Assembly (NCBI GenBank): GCA_028752905.1
Contig: JAQNBH010000013.1
Span: 27,958,739 to 28,022,738 of the forward strand
From: Cladorhizidae sp. MBARI D1340-BT2
Taxonomy: Eukaryota; Porifera; Demospongiae; Poecilosclerida; Cladorhizidae
DNA length: 64,000 bases
Direction of reading: 5' to 3'
Part shown: positions 45,601 to 60,600 of the stretch, one piece after another
Numbering within the stretch: the stretch's first letter is position 1
Layout of the letters: each line of letters begins with the position of its first letter
The notes under the pieces: model-generated
Told to the model about the DNA's origin: nothing
Seen by the model: only the letters and a program-made list of their open reading frames with translations
Database searches by the model: none
Position numbers and translations under genes: made by a program

Positions 45601-48600
45601 GAGTTGAATTTCTGCCTATACTGCAGATATCCCTTAATGAGATTCATACTCGATACCTGAAACCCAATGACATGGTGGCAAAGTATAGTTCATCTTAGTT
45701 TGGGATTACTATTTTATGTTACTCGTAGCGAGATAGACAAAGGGTTGGTACACATCCTGCAACACTGGGATCCCCCACTCAAACTCAATATGCCACCATC
45801 AGGATGTGGTATCATGCTCCATTTATGACTCATGGCCCTAGAGTTCATGTTTGCAGGCATGTCTGACACACCCTTCACTGTAGGTGCCCATCTCAGCAAA
45901 AGTTTGTCTGTCAAATTGCCTGAGGTGCTTATTTGTCCATGTGTTGTAAGGAGTGTCTTCCTGACATCTCCCTCCCACTGCCTGGGTCTTAGCCATGCCC
46001 CAGTTCAGCAGTGAGACTTGTAGCCTATGACCAGGGTGAGCACTACATGCTTTTGTCACTGCAAATTGGCCTATAGTGGCATATGGTGGGCCCTGCTGAA
46101 AAGGAAGCTGATGTGCCCATCTTGACAAGAATGAGCGATTTCTGACAGTTTTTCCTCAAAACGCTCAAAAACGTCCCAAATGGAGCAAAATAGAGCTTCT
46201 TTTGGTTAAAAACGGGAGATTTCTCACCAAAAGACGTGGGTATAAGTGGGGGAGTGTAAATCAGCTGTGACACCTTACATTGCATAGAGGTGATAGGTTG
46301 ACATCACCTAAAACCGTTAAAACCATGAAATTTCATTTTCAAATCTTGTATCTCTGTATCCATCTACTTCCCCCATGCACACTTATCTTCATAGAGAAGT
46401 TCCATTTGTCATAACTGATACTACCAGAACACTGATTCAATTTAGTATTTCCCATCATCTACTTTATAATATATTACATTTGGTAAAGGGTCAAGTAAAT
46501 GTTTGTTGTCATCTAAATTGGTAACTTTTTGCTTCCTTTCTTTCTTTCTTTTGACTAAACAATCCAATAATTTAATAAGGATGCCTTACCTAAGATATTG
46601 GCATGAGACTTCATCTTTGCTTGTCATTCTAATGTAAGGAGTTCACTAACTCAAAAGTGGCAGGAGTATATTGCAAACAACACGAGGTCTATAGTTTAGC
46701 TAATGGTATATATATAGTGTGAAGATTCTTGGAAATGGCAGTTGCCAAATCTCCTTTTATATGTGATGACCTAGAACTACTCTGTCCAGAGTGTACTCCG
46801 CTAGAACTCCTGAAACTTGTGAGGCCATTTCTCAAATCGTATGCACACAGCAGCAGAAAAAGTGTGATTGAACAATGGTCTAGGTTGGTAGAGCCATAAT
46901 TATCAGCATAATTACTGTAAGTGCATGCTCAGTACTAAGCATCTATCTTCTTATTAACTAATACTATAAGCACCTGGTAAATAGTTTTTATGGTATATAT
47001 ATATCAATTTTATTCCAATTGCAGTCAGGCATGGGTTACATGCTAATATTATATGCTAACTATGTACATGAGTGGTATATGATAGCTGTTACCTTGTAAA
47101 ATGTCCAGTCATCTGTAGCAGTGGGTGGACCAGGGTTGCCAGATCTGCTACCCGATGAGAGTTACTCCTGCCACCTAGCAGACAGTGAAGGAAGGTTCAA
47201 CATCACAGTCCCTGCAGTGGCAATTAAGACAGGCACCAACTATACTTGCAACATCACAGACAGAGTCCCTTCATATTCTGGAATCATTGCAGGTAGGAGT
47301 AGAGTAGCTACTTGTGTGTATAAGTTATAGTTTGGTGCTTTGGTTGGTCTATTTCCTATAATGTGTGCAGTGGTCAACTTCAGTTTAGTTAGTTCTCGAG
47401 GTAACATTCCTTTTGGCACCACAAATGCTGCCATGACCATCTACAGATGTAGTGCGACCTCTAGGTAGGTGGACACTGTTTTACTTGTAATATGACATCT
47501 TCACAATTACAATTATTCTCTTACAATTGCCACAGTTGCAGTGACTGTGTTCAGACTGTGTATGTTTGTGGATGGTGTGTGGTCAATCAGATGTGCAGAG
47601 GAACAGCTGCAGACTGCATCGACTCCACCAACTTTCTTCAGGTATATGCCACCATCTACATACTGTATATCCTCTAATAGCTATCAAGATTGCTAATCAT
47701 TTCACTGGAAAGGCAATGAAACTTAAGTTCTGGGTAGGGAGATGTACAACTTTTTTGTGTGTTGATCACTTGCAAAACTCCAATCAGTACCACCATCTTC
47801 ATGCCCTTTTTTGGCTGATCCTACTATTTCTGGAAATTCTTCTGCAAGAAGGGCAAGTACGGCTGCACAGATACCATACATAACTCTGCAATTGAAATGC
47901 CAACTAGGTTGTTATCTGCTTCTAAGATTAAAGTTAGTACACTTCTCAAGTGAACTGAGCAAAGACGACAGGAAATATAGCGATGAATATCCACAATAGA
48001 TGTGGATGATGTTAAAGTTGTCCACACAGAATCTTTTTAACCTAAGTATCATAACAGTAGTAAATCCTTATATAGAACTAGCTAATTTGTAATGTACTTC
48101 ATTGCAATGATCAACAAGTGATGTGTAGTGTGCATCATCAGGAATAATTATGCATCTTATGACACAATGACAAGCCCAAGTGGCATGTGTCCTCTCATCT
48201 GATTTCTATGTGTGTGGTAACATTGCCCCATCCTTTACTCTGTGCATGTCTGTGTATATTTTAAATATGCACGCAGTAGTGGTCGAATTAAATTTTCCAT
48301 TTTCCATTCCACTACCTGTAAATTTTCTTCGTCTCCATTACCATGTGCATTTCATTTAATGATTCACAAAAAAGTTGTTGGTCCCACCAGCAGCTGCTGT
48401 CTAGTTTTATAATTTCTAGTAGAGCAGTTGCTCATCTACGACAATATCAATATCTACCGAAATTAAGCAGTTAGTTAACTGAATGTGAAGGACTAATTCA
48501 GTCAAAGAAGCATCGGTATCCATGTCTGAGTGTCTGTTCTCTGTTCATTATGGTCAAATCAATGTCTCCCTCTTTTTTTTAAATAGAAAGAAAAGAAAAC

Positions 48601-51600
48601 CAAATGTTCATGGAAAGTTTTTTATTTTTATTTGTGCCATTTTTATATGGATTGCATGCTCTACAATTTAAGAAAATCAGAATGGAAAACTTCATTTGAC
48701 TGCATGTGTATGTATCAGTAAGGATATATGGACTTATGAACTGCATCAACTTATTTTAGCTTTCTAACTAAGTAACGTTTGACTGCATGTTTTTATATTA
48801 GGCATGCTCTATTTTACGTGCAGGAATTTGAGGGCAAGAGGTTGAAGTTGAGCTTGATTAAGAAAGCATGTTCATGGCCACCCAAAAAATGATGATATTT
48901 TTAATAACCTAGGAAGAGTTCAAGCCTAGCAGCAGCTCCAGAAAATGATGGCCTTCAAGTTGTTCATTTTACTCATTTTGCATTATAGTACTACAATAGT
49001 CATGCCAATTTGTATGCTAAAATACTCCATCACCATCGTCCGCTTTTCTCCAGTCCTTTCCTTGTCCTGGGCCTACTATATCCATATAAAAGTGTCATCA
49101 ACACATTCATTTCCACCTTCACCATCATCTTTCCTCTGAGCCTGCCACATCCTCCATCCTTGTACTATAGATACACCATTCAGATAGAAGCTTGTACACC
49201 AAACAAAAATAGCTTCTCATCCCTTTAATTTACAATGCGTGAAAAAAAATCAATCTTTTTAGGTTGGTGGCAATGACAAAAATTTAATATAATATTTGGC
49301 ACATGCAGTCGTAGGTACTATATAATGAAGTAAGATTTGATATGTCCTTTATGCATATAAAATAGGTATGTTTTTACATATTAAATGCACTTATTTTCCA
49401 GCCTCTATGATATAATGCCAACATCTCATGTAACTATTCACAACACAAACTGATTGCCCCTTCTTAGCTAGGTGGAGGACAGACATTCCAGGATGTGTGT
49501 CCCCTACTGGACCTGAAGGATGGGATCTTTAATTACACCCTTCCTGTGAGAAATGCCACTGAACTCCAACTTACCACCAGAAATCTTCCTCCTATGGTGA
49601 GCAAAGTTTTCTTGAACTGTTTTAATGGAAGTAAAATGTCATTCATGGTATATACAGGTATCAGGATTCAGCTACATGTGCCAAATAGGAAGAACACTTT
49701 TAATGGCTACTAGGATTGATGCTACAAGTATCACTTGTCAAGTCAACTCTAATCAGGTTATTTCTATTCGACATTTTCAATAATGATATTCATTGTCTTA
49801 ATTCTACAGTTGAATATAACTGGTGCTACTAAAGTGGCAGAACTTAACATTATCTGGTCAAACTCAGCGAGTATAGAACATCCAATAGATGCCATCAGTT
49901 CTATTTTTGGTGAGTTTGATTTTAATTGTTTTTGTTTCTTTTCCTTTGGAAGTGACTTTTAGTTTCTATCCAACTTCAGTTACTCTGTACGACTGTCAAG
50001 TAAAAGCTATGGATTGTTCCTCGTGCATCAGCACCAGAGACAACTATGACTTCTTGTGTGGCTGGTGTGAGAGTACTCCGGCGCAGCAATGCTCCATCTC
50101 TGAGGAGTGCACCTCTTCTCCAATCCTCATTAATGGTACATTGTGTCCCACACATACCATCACTAGAATCTCCCCCACCTCTGGCCCACCTGATGGCGGT
50201 ACCATCATCATCATTACTGGAACTGACCTTGGAGGCTCCTTGAGTGACCTTAACTCTCCTAGTGGCATCTTTATCAATAATATCGCATGCACTCCACTCA
50301 ACAGGGACTATATCTCAGGTAGACAAGTTCTCTGTGAAACTGGAGCTACAGGAGTGGGAAAGTATCCAGTAGTTGTCAATCTTCTAAGAAGTACAGGAAT
50401 AGTCTCTGCCATGTCTTCCCTGTTTGAAGTTGTAGCACCAACAGTGTTAAGTGTGGAGCCAGCATTTGGACCCCTACCAGGGGGCAGTGTCTTGATTATT
50501 AGTGGCACTAATCTCAACATTGGGAACTCTGCTACTGTCCGAGTGAATGGAAACGCAGGACCGGAGTGCAGTGATGTGTGAGTGGAATAATAAAGATGTG
50601 GAACAATGCTTCCTTGATGAAGGCTAGAGCATCAAGCAGAAATATTTAATGAATAAATTTCAAGTTCATTATCAAGAAAGTCATTGTATCTAATTATGCC
50701 AACTGAGAATTTGTTAAGATGAGGTAATAATAGTCCTCTCCTTAAAATTTATAGGTCTCGGTTTGCTACAAGGATCACCTGCACCACCCCTGGAGTCACT
50801 TCTACATCAAAATCTCTCAGTCTTGTGCTGGTCCAGATAGATAATCAGATTATATTTGATCCTGCTGTTCAGTTCAGCTATCAGAACAACCCTATCTATA
50901 CCTCAATTGAGCCACAATTTACCATTCAAAGGTACATATGAATCATTTGTGTAATTTCATATCTAATGTCCATAGTTTCAGCAATTCCTTTTGCTATTAG
51001 TGGAGGAATTAACATTACCTTCACTGGAACTGATCTTGATGTAGCCAGGAATCCTCGACTCATCTTCTTCTATGATGACCTCTTCTCCTCCCAATCGCTC
51101 TGTACTATTGTGAACAGCAGTACTCTTACCTGCATAACTCCTCCAGTGCCTTCCAGAATATACCGGATCGAGTATGAATTAAGGCTGGACAATTCTCCTC
51201 TTCCTAACCTCACTGAACCAAGCTTTCAGTTGTCGGTCAGAGAGGATCCATATATTTTTTCACCGTATTATGACTCCCAACAACAATTATTGGAAATTTA
51301 TGTAAGTGCATCATGTGACTGTAATATTATGATACTGATTGCAAGATATAATATTTAGGGCTATAATTGGGACTCAGTGTTACAAAATGAAGTAATGGTG
51401 ACTCTTGATGGACAATCCTGTACTGTAGATCTTATAACAGCTACCAGAGTAAGTTAATATCGAGCAATACAGAATTCTTGTTTTTTTACTTCTTTAGATT
51501 AGCTAACTATACTGTAGCTCTAATCATTCAACAGCTTCATACTATAGTAGGCTTAGAAACATTTCCAATGGACAAATAATAATGGCCCAGACTCATCATG

Positions 51601-54600
51601 TTCTTGCTTGAAGATCTACATCTCCTGGAAGGTGGAGAGAGAGGCAAGGATGAGCCACCAATCCATGTAGAGTAGTTTCTCTCTGGAGGAGCAATGATCT
51701 TGATCATCATTGTAGGTGGAGCTATGGTAGTGACCTCCTTCTGCATCCTCTCACTTACAATTCAATCATGAAGTACGATGTAGATATTCATAAGGATCTT
51801 TACACCAACACTGTCTGAAATAGAGCATTAGTTAGTTCTATGTCCAATAAATTCATATAACTACTTTGTGTTCAGCATTATGAAGGCACATCAGAATATA
51901 TTTGTAGAATCAAGTTTTTTTTAAGTCAAAATTTTATTCTATTGCTTCCTTATCAGATTGATTGCCGGTTTACCGTTATCCCAGATCTTGACAATGTCTA
52001 TGCTATAGCTAACGTAAGTTATGAACATCGTCGATGTTATGAATGGTTCTTGACACATATATATATTGCGCATTACACTTCTGTAAATCATTGAGATGGC
52101 TGATGGCAAAAAATCCTAAAAACCTAAGCATATATATAGCTACATGGTAAGCAAATATTTATGCCAGCAGTCAAGCTGCTTTATGGTATTTTCAGCTGAT
52201 GTTATCTCCAAAAGACTCCAAACATGCCTTGAATCCTACTTTATGGTGGCAGTGCAAAAAAATGTAGAAAGTGTTTTATCTTCAATATCTTTATTTCTAT
52301 CTATGTTTTAATATGTTTTCCCCTCTCATAACTGGTACATTCATAAAAACTTTAGTACTTGTAGAGTCCAAATCTTCCAATGCAAGTGCACACTTACTCC
52401 ATTTGTCAATACTGGTTAAAGGGCAAGGATAGTAGTGGCTGTAGTTGATACAATCCATCAAGCCGACTTACTGTTTTATAATGGAATTACATGTACTGCA
52501 TTATAAGCAGAATGAAAGACCTGCGCTCAGTTCTACCATTTGGTTTATGGAGTTCTAACTCATGGGTAATTGTCAAAAGTAGGCTGTAGCTGATCCTCTA
52601 CCAAAATATCTGCTGTTCAGTTGGTAGAGTTCTCCTGTGCAACTGTTACCAAGTCCTTGACATAGTCCATAGCTGAACCTGCATGGGTATAGTGGAACAA
52701 TAACAACAAGACAATGATAAGTATAGTGTAAAACAACAATAAACAAGTTAGAAAAAATAAAGCCATGGAGATCCTGAAGCTCACACTTGGTGTAGCCCTC
52801 CACTACTCAACGAGAAACTACAAAACTGACCCCAAAAACTTGAAATGAGAAGAAAAATGTTTGATTTAAAAAACAGGAGTAGTACCCGGCAATTGCCAAG
52901 ACCAAAAAAGAGATGTGATGCAAGTATTGATCCCAGTTACATTTCAAAATGCAAAACCCAACACAAAATTACCTGACATGAGGCAAATCACACTTACAGG
53001 ATGGCAAAAATGTCCTCAAAACTTCAAAAAAGGCCTATTTCTTCCACCACCCGTAAAAATGCTTAATACCTTCTGCCCTGTGTCTGGTGTGTCCAGGTGA
53101 ATAATGAGGTCATTGTAACGTATGTAGAGGCCAAAATGAAGCAAAAAGGGCCAGAAATTATCCATTTCCTCTATTCCAAGAAGTAAAGCAACCCCTGGCT
53201 GGTCTTTAAGCACCACACAAAGTTTAGTCTTGATTGGCCCATGATGTTTCTATAATTAGTCCATGATGTTTCTATAATTGGTCCATGATGTTTCTATAAT
53301 TGGTCCATAATGTTTCTATAATTAGTCCATGAAGTTTCTATAATTGGTCCATGATGTTTCTATATATAATTGGTCCAATGATGCTTCTATAATTGGTCCA
53401 TGATGTTTCTATAATTGGTCCATGATGTTTCTATCATTGGTCCATGATGTTTCCATAATTGGTCCATGATCTTTCTATAATTAGTCCATGATGTTTCTAT
53501 AATTAGATGATGTTTCTATAATTGGTCCATGATCTTTCTATAATTAGTCCATGATGTTTCTATAATTAGATGATGTTTCTATAATTGGTCCATGATGTTT
53601 CTATAATTAGTCCATGATGTTTCTATAATTAGTCCATGATGTTTCTATAATTAGTCCATGATGTTTCTATAATTGGTCCATGATGTTTCTATAATTAGTC
53701 CATGATGATTCTATAATTAGTCCGTGATGTTTCTATAATTAGTCCATGATGTTTCTATAATTAGTCCATGATGTTTCTATAATTGATCCATGATGTTTCT
53801 ATAATTAGTCCATGATGATTCTATAATTAGTCCATGATGTTTCTATAATTGGTCCATGATGTTCCTGTAATTGTTCCGTGATGTTTCTATACTCCCAGTG
53901 ATGCCCATACAAAAACAGAAATGATGTGTGTAGTGATCACAGACCTTACACTGTTGTTACAGCTAGTCTTTTGGATGGCCCACCATCTTGCAAACATAGC
54001 ACCCTGGACAAAAAAAGGAGAAGTGTCAGACTTAATTCCAAAATGCCAAAAGGTACCGGATATGGTGAATCATACTTAGGTTGGCAAAAATGCCCTGAAA
54101 CTGCCATAATGGCCAGAAATAAGCTATTTCTTCCATTCCACAAGTAGCAGGAAGACCCTAGAAACTGAATAGAGGTAACCAATAATTCTTCTTTGCACTA
54201 TACAATATACTAATCAGAGAGCATCACTTCACACTAACAAGAACAGCCTGAGACAACAAAGATCGCCTACTATATTTTCCTGTTCTCCCAAGCACTTGAA
54301 TAGGCACCACCATTGGGAAGAAAAAGACACTTTGGGGGGTTGGGGGTGGGATTTTTTTTATGTAAAACTTATTTCCTACCTTCCAAGGCATTGCCATTGT
54401 TTGGGGAGGGATCATTATACACCTTCTTCATTGTGCTGTTTGTCTGTCTCACTAGAAATTGTTGATCTTGCATTGTGCTGCTATATGCCCAGGCAAGCAG
54501 TGAAGGCATCATCATCACTCTTAATTGTAGAGTTTGTCTGTCCCACCAGTGATAGTTGATGTTATGGTTCACTTTACTGCTACATACCCAGACTTGCACG

Positions 54601-57600
54601 AAGCACTTATCTTAATAGCCATCTGTCTTCACTGAAATGCCACAATATTTTGAAGGAATTGATGTTCACTTCATTGGCTATTCCTCATGGATGTCCCTCA
54701 GCTAATCTTCTTGCATAACACTATGTATTTATATTGCACATTTCACTTATGAGCATGCCCACTATTAAATTAGATAACTGGACATGGTTGGTGTTATCTG
54801 CCACACACTATTTCTCATAAGGTAGTATACATGAGGTATCCAAGGGTGTAATCTATTTGATGATGCTAATAAGCTCGTACCCATTGCATGAGGTATCCAA
54901 GGGTGTAATCTATTTGATGATGCTGCATTGATTTGACTTAATATTATATATGTCCAGGTCACTATAGGTCGGAATATCAACTACCAAGTATATATCTTTA
55001 TTACATATGAAAGTATTCCTTTTTGGGCAATTCTTTTTATTTTTACCATAATTTTCCTGTTGTTGTGTTGCTGTGCAACATTAATAATAGCTAGCATCTG
55101 CTGTATTCGTAGAAGAACGACAAATTGGAGAAAGCAACAAGGTCACTCTAGTCATAGCAACAATGTATATATTTCTATTCTAACTGGCATATGTATTACA
55201 TTAATAGCCATCGCCAATAAAACAGAGTCGATGCCTTCTAAGTAAGTGTTAAATGATATAAATTGATCATTGCAATAACTCAAATGTGTTGATTGTAGTG
55301 ACAACTTATTAACCAAGAGTATTCCAGGTAAAATTGAGGCATCTTGATGTTTTTCTCATTAAGTTATAATATAGTAATAAATGTATTAACTTCTTGGAGT
55401 TATCCATCAGCTGATTTGCTGGAAGCTTTACTGGAGCAGTTGCCTTCACACCTCATCATACCCAGCAATGAATTGAGGATGTTGGATGTCCCCCTGGGGC
55501 AAGGTACATGTGAGAGTAGCAACCATTATATAAGGAGGCTAGGAGCATGAAGGTTGATGTAATATCTGAAATCTGGGCTGCATATGATTACTGCAAGTTT
55601 AGGTTGTTGATTATTACCAGTAGCGTATAGCCAAAAATGTTGAGGGAGAATTAAATTTGATGCATTAGCGGTCAAGTAGCATAACCATCCTATGAAATTA
55701 CATCCATATTACATCCATATTAAAAATTGTACCCAACATAGGCAGAGTGATCAGAGATGAAAAGTAATAGCACTCACTTTCTGTGTGGCAAACTTTTTGG
55801 CTCAAGTTCCATGCATAAAGTGTTAGTTTATGTATGTTAAGGAAGTCAAGCGAGATAAGTGGAGCCTAGAAACAGTTTACAGACCAGCAAATGGAGCTAG
55901 CTGATGTTGGGTAACAGCTACTCACCAGCTTTTCAAAAGTTAGATGAACCACAGATCCATTTGAGTTTAAAACAAGTAGCTCTAACAATAGTTACTTTAC
56001 TTTTACTGCTTAAGTTTCAATGCCCTCACTGTACAAATCACCAAATTATCAAACATGAAAGGCTAACTTTTTGAAGAAGAAGAAGAAGAAAAAGAAAACC
56101 TTCAAATGCATAGCTATGTACTGTTCATGAGCAGCTGCAGGCAGTGGTTTTGTTCACAATACTGTTGTAGAGCACAACACACAGACAATGGGAGTATCAA
56201 GTAGTATTTGAAAAGCTTTTGGTAGTTAGCTGGCCACTGGCTGAGTAGTGGAGTTGTCTGGAGGCAAGTTTATTTTTTGGAGCATTTTCATAATTCTGGT
56301 CTTATACTGAAAGAGGTTTATGGTAGGAGAAATATAAAAGGGTTTGCTGTACTAGCAAAAATGTGTTGCTAACTATAAAAAATCTTTATGCTTTAGGTCA
56401 GTTTGGTATTGTCTATAAAGCACATCTGGTAAGACGTGATGCCCAGGGAAGCCTACAGACCAGCTCTGTTGCAGTGAAGATTCTGAAAGGTATATACATA
56501 AATCCTATGTCTTATTGCTATGATTATGTTCCTTGTGAACTTTGATAGTAGTGAAGACTTAAATTTTAAATACACTTTTTTTTCTCCGCTGCATAATTAT
56601 AATTAGCACCTGTTTGATCCACACACCCATACTTTGTTTTAATACTGAAACCAGAAAGCAGGAATACATTCACAGAACATGTTACACCTCCTGCATGCAT
56701 GAGGTTAACTCACCTAGCCATCTGAGTAGTACAGAAGAATCTCAATAACTTGATGTGACGACAAACTGTAATGTGCCAGTGGGAGGAGCCATAATTGTCT
56801 AATACACTTAGAGTGAACTATTTTTACAGCTCTGTAACGAGCAGTTGAGGTGATGTGCAACATGTTGGATAAAGTTGGGACCCATGGGTGAGAGAACTAC
56901 CTAACCCAATGGCTGAGCTGCTAACGGAAAAATTTCTATGCACATAGAAAGGGAGAGCCTGGGATCTCTCATCTCTGCCATAATGGCTAATATATAGAAT
57001 CTGTCCTTGAAATCAGCACCAACAAAGCCTATGGAATAGATATGTGGATGGTACATCATGCATTGTGAAGAGAGGGGAAGATAAAAGTCTCCTTCACTAT
57101 TGCAGGCCCACTACTAAATTTACCACGGAGTTGGAGACGGATCAGGTGAAATATATTATTTCATTAAACAGGGGAATGCGGTGTCTGTGTAGGGGTCAGT
57201 GAGGAGGCCATGGAGGGATGGTTTGGTTTTGTTTGTAACATTATTGTTTTGATGTTAATTGTTTTTGTCTTGTTTCTACTTTTCTTTTTTGTTAATTGTT
57301 TCGTTAAACTATATATAGCACACTTTCGTTTTAATTTGTTATTTATTATTATTTAGTCAGGATAAGCCTAGCTCAAGGTGAGGATTGGCTGGTTGTTTCA
57401 ATATCCAGCCAGTAGCTCTACTTCAGCAATCGTGATCACTTCTGCATTCCTAAAACTTCAAATAGCTTTATTCCTGTACAACTGAATCACCATCACTGTC
57501 CTTCTTGTTAGCTTTGCACACGATTTCAACAATATACTTGGGCACTTGCTACATGTACCCCACCTAATCCTAGATTGCCAAAAACCATCTAGTATTATAT

Positions 57601-60600
57601 ATGGAAAATTCTGAGATGCATGAGGAATGCATGAACTGACATGAGAGCGTGACGGCACATCAGAATGCATGAACTGACATGAGAGCATGATTGCACATCA
57701 GAATGCATGAGTCTTACTCCCAGAGTGTGAATTTTGACAGGTTGGCACACATATAAACATATACAACAATCTCTAGATAGTACAAACTACTTGTGTCAAT
57801 AATTATAGGCTTCTCTTTTTCGAGAAGAGTAAGCTTCTCAGTAAACCAAGTAACCATTTGCTTCTCTAATGAAAATAAGATGCAGCTTCTAAACCTGCTG
57901 CTGCCCATGCTCAATTTGCTGTTTCACATGCACTAAGATTTTAATTGACAACCTTTATCCTCCTAATCATTGGACACATAATGATTTTGTGGAATCTTGG
58001 AGTATTTTGTTACTAAAATTGTTATAACTGAACTATTGCATAAGGGTTATGGGAAGGAAAGAAGATTAAAAGCAAGTGAAGAGTTCTTTCTGTGTTTTAT
58101 AATAATTGCCAGTTCACTATCTTAAGGTAATCAAGGCGTAATGGTATTGTTTTTGAAACTACAGGTTAGGCAGTAAAGAAGCAGCCATTTTATATTTTAG
58201 GCTATGTTGTTTTGGCATTTTGGGTGTTTTCAATTTTGAAATGTATTACTACAACACTCACTGATTATTTTAGTTTTTTGGGCTAATTACATAAATAACC
58301 TTGTGGAAACTCTCAGCAGCTTCCAAAAAGAAAACTACTACTTGCATTATTGTGACCAAGACTTCTCTAACAGTTTACTAAGTAATGATTTAGCAGGCAC
58401 TATTATTTACAACTTATTCATATTTACAACTTATTCAGCAGCGTTCTCCTGTTGTGACATTGAAAGTGTGTTTTCGGAGATCTTGAAGATGCAAGATTTT
58501 TCTCATTCCAATGTGATGACACTTGTGGGTGTTTGCATTGATGGGGTTTCAGGCCCTTCCATAATAATGCCATATATGAAAAATGGGAGTTTACTCGACT
58601 ACCTCAAGAGAGAAAGAAGTCACTTGTTCTTGGACTACAATTCTGATGAGGACACTGTGAGATAACCAAACGAATTAGCATTACTGCTTTGTTTTTACAT
58701 GAATTTTACATATAGATCATATCTGTGAGGAAGCTGTTGTTGAAGATGTGTCACCAGATATCTCTTGGCATGGCCTACCTTTCATGTAATCAAATAGTCC
58801 ACAGAGACCTGGCTGCAAGAAACTGCCTGTGAGTAAGATAATCAATGCATTATTATATGCAAGTTTTTTTATGTACAGAATTTTAATAAGGGAGTTATAT
58901 TACATGGCTACTTGCAGCCAAAATGAGAGGAAAATGCAGGAGTGAGTATAATAATACTTACTCTGGAGTAAAATTCATTAGAAGCCACAGAAAGCAACTA
59001 AAAAAACTTCCTTGGAATCTTCCTTTCTCTATGCATCTACAAGCCTGTAATTCTGCGAAGTTAATGGTAACTATTGTTTGCAGACTTGATTCTGAAGGCA
59101 ACCTCAAAGTGTCTGATTTTGGTCTGTCTGAAGATGTCTACACGACTGGCTACTTCAGAGATGACAAAAAAGATACTGTGAAGCTCCCATTCAAGTGGAT
59201 GGCTCCGGAGAGTCTGAGGGATAACATCTTCACAGGGAAATCTGATGTGGTATATTTCATTAAATAGTGCATGATAATGTTAGTACGAATGGCAGTAATA
59301 AATACTAATGTGCAGCATCAACAACAAAAACAACAAGCACACAAATAATGTAATTATATAAGAACTACATGCACTACTATCCTTAATCTCAGAAAAATTA
59401 TCAAGCTTACATTATAGACATGTCTATGCTACTGCAGTGCTCAAACACAGATAATTGTTACTCTATATAATTATGTATTGGAATACCCATTGCTACAAAT
59501 ATTGAGAACACTGATTTTCTTCCCCTGATATTATAGTGGTCTTTTGGAGTGACTTGTTGGGAGGTGTTTAGTGCTGGAAGGAGTCCTTACCCAGGAGTGG
59601 ATCCTATTGACCTCCTTAATCTGTTGGATGAGGGTGTAAGGATGGACTACCCCACAAGTGCTGCTAATGCCTCTGAAATGTAAAGCATGTTTATAAGCTC
59701 TAGAAATTTACATGCAGATATCTAATAGGTTACTATGAGTTTGCTGTTGAATAACCATCAAGTCAGGCATATATACAAACCTAAAATATAGGTATGTGCA
59801 TATTTTACAAGTGTAGATGGCACTCTTGAATCTGACCTTGTTATACATGGTCTATAACTTTCACATGCTCAATTTGGATATGGTATCAGCCCAAAAGAGT
59901 TTTGAGTTTTCATTTGTATCTACAAGGACATTGGGTATGGCAGGCTTAGAGGGGAGTAGACAGTGTAGGGGAAGCTCCTGACATTGCCTACAAAAAAGTG
60001 TGATGAGTTGAAGGACAAAAATCGTGGCAGTCTGAAGGAAAGAAGATGATAGACGTGGCAGCTCTAACATGGGTGTGATGGTGATTCTCTCATAATCTAT
60101 ATTCCATTATGAAATGGAGTTAACAATTTGATTACCATGGTTGTTGTCAAGAGCTGGTGCTTAGGCTAAGATTTGTCCTTTGGTGGGAGTGTATACTCAT
60201 TCCTGTGTGATGTCCATGCACAACGCTTTCTTAGTGAAGCTCGACTTCTGCCATCCTTGAACTTCTACACATAGAATAGAGTAGACCTAACATTTATAAC
60301 ACCCCAAAAATTACTATAAATGAGTTCAAGACAAGGCATAGTATGGCAAGCTGAAGCATTTTGCCAAGCCAGAGGGTCAAAGCATTGTCAATTCCAAATA
60401 TTATTATGGCTGAAAGATGGCTGAGAATTCTTTATTTTTATAAGTTCCTTACATTTTACATTGCACCTTTGGGAATGTATGAATACTTTCCGATCCCTTC
60501 AGCAACAATTCATGACATATTATGTATTCATCACAGGATTCATTTTGTTGTGTTGTAGTTACATCATCATTAAAAAGTGCTGGAAGCAACTTCCTGCAGA

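Noticed and set aside
45838..46128. 96-codon minus ORF in a B intron
   Set aside because: No domain, no start context or splice support; overlaps other chance ORFs.
49474..49596. Gene B as a pseudogene because of the missing GT
   Set aside because: A nearby downstream acceptor keeps the frame, and all later exons are open with intact catalytic residues.
53225..53893. CRISPR array
   Set aside because: Units are contiguous 22-bp tandem repeats without unique spacers, in an intron of an animal gene.
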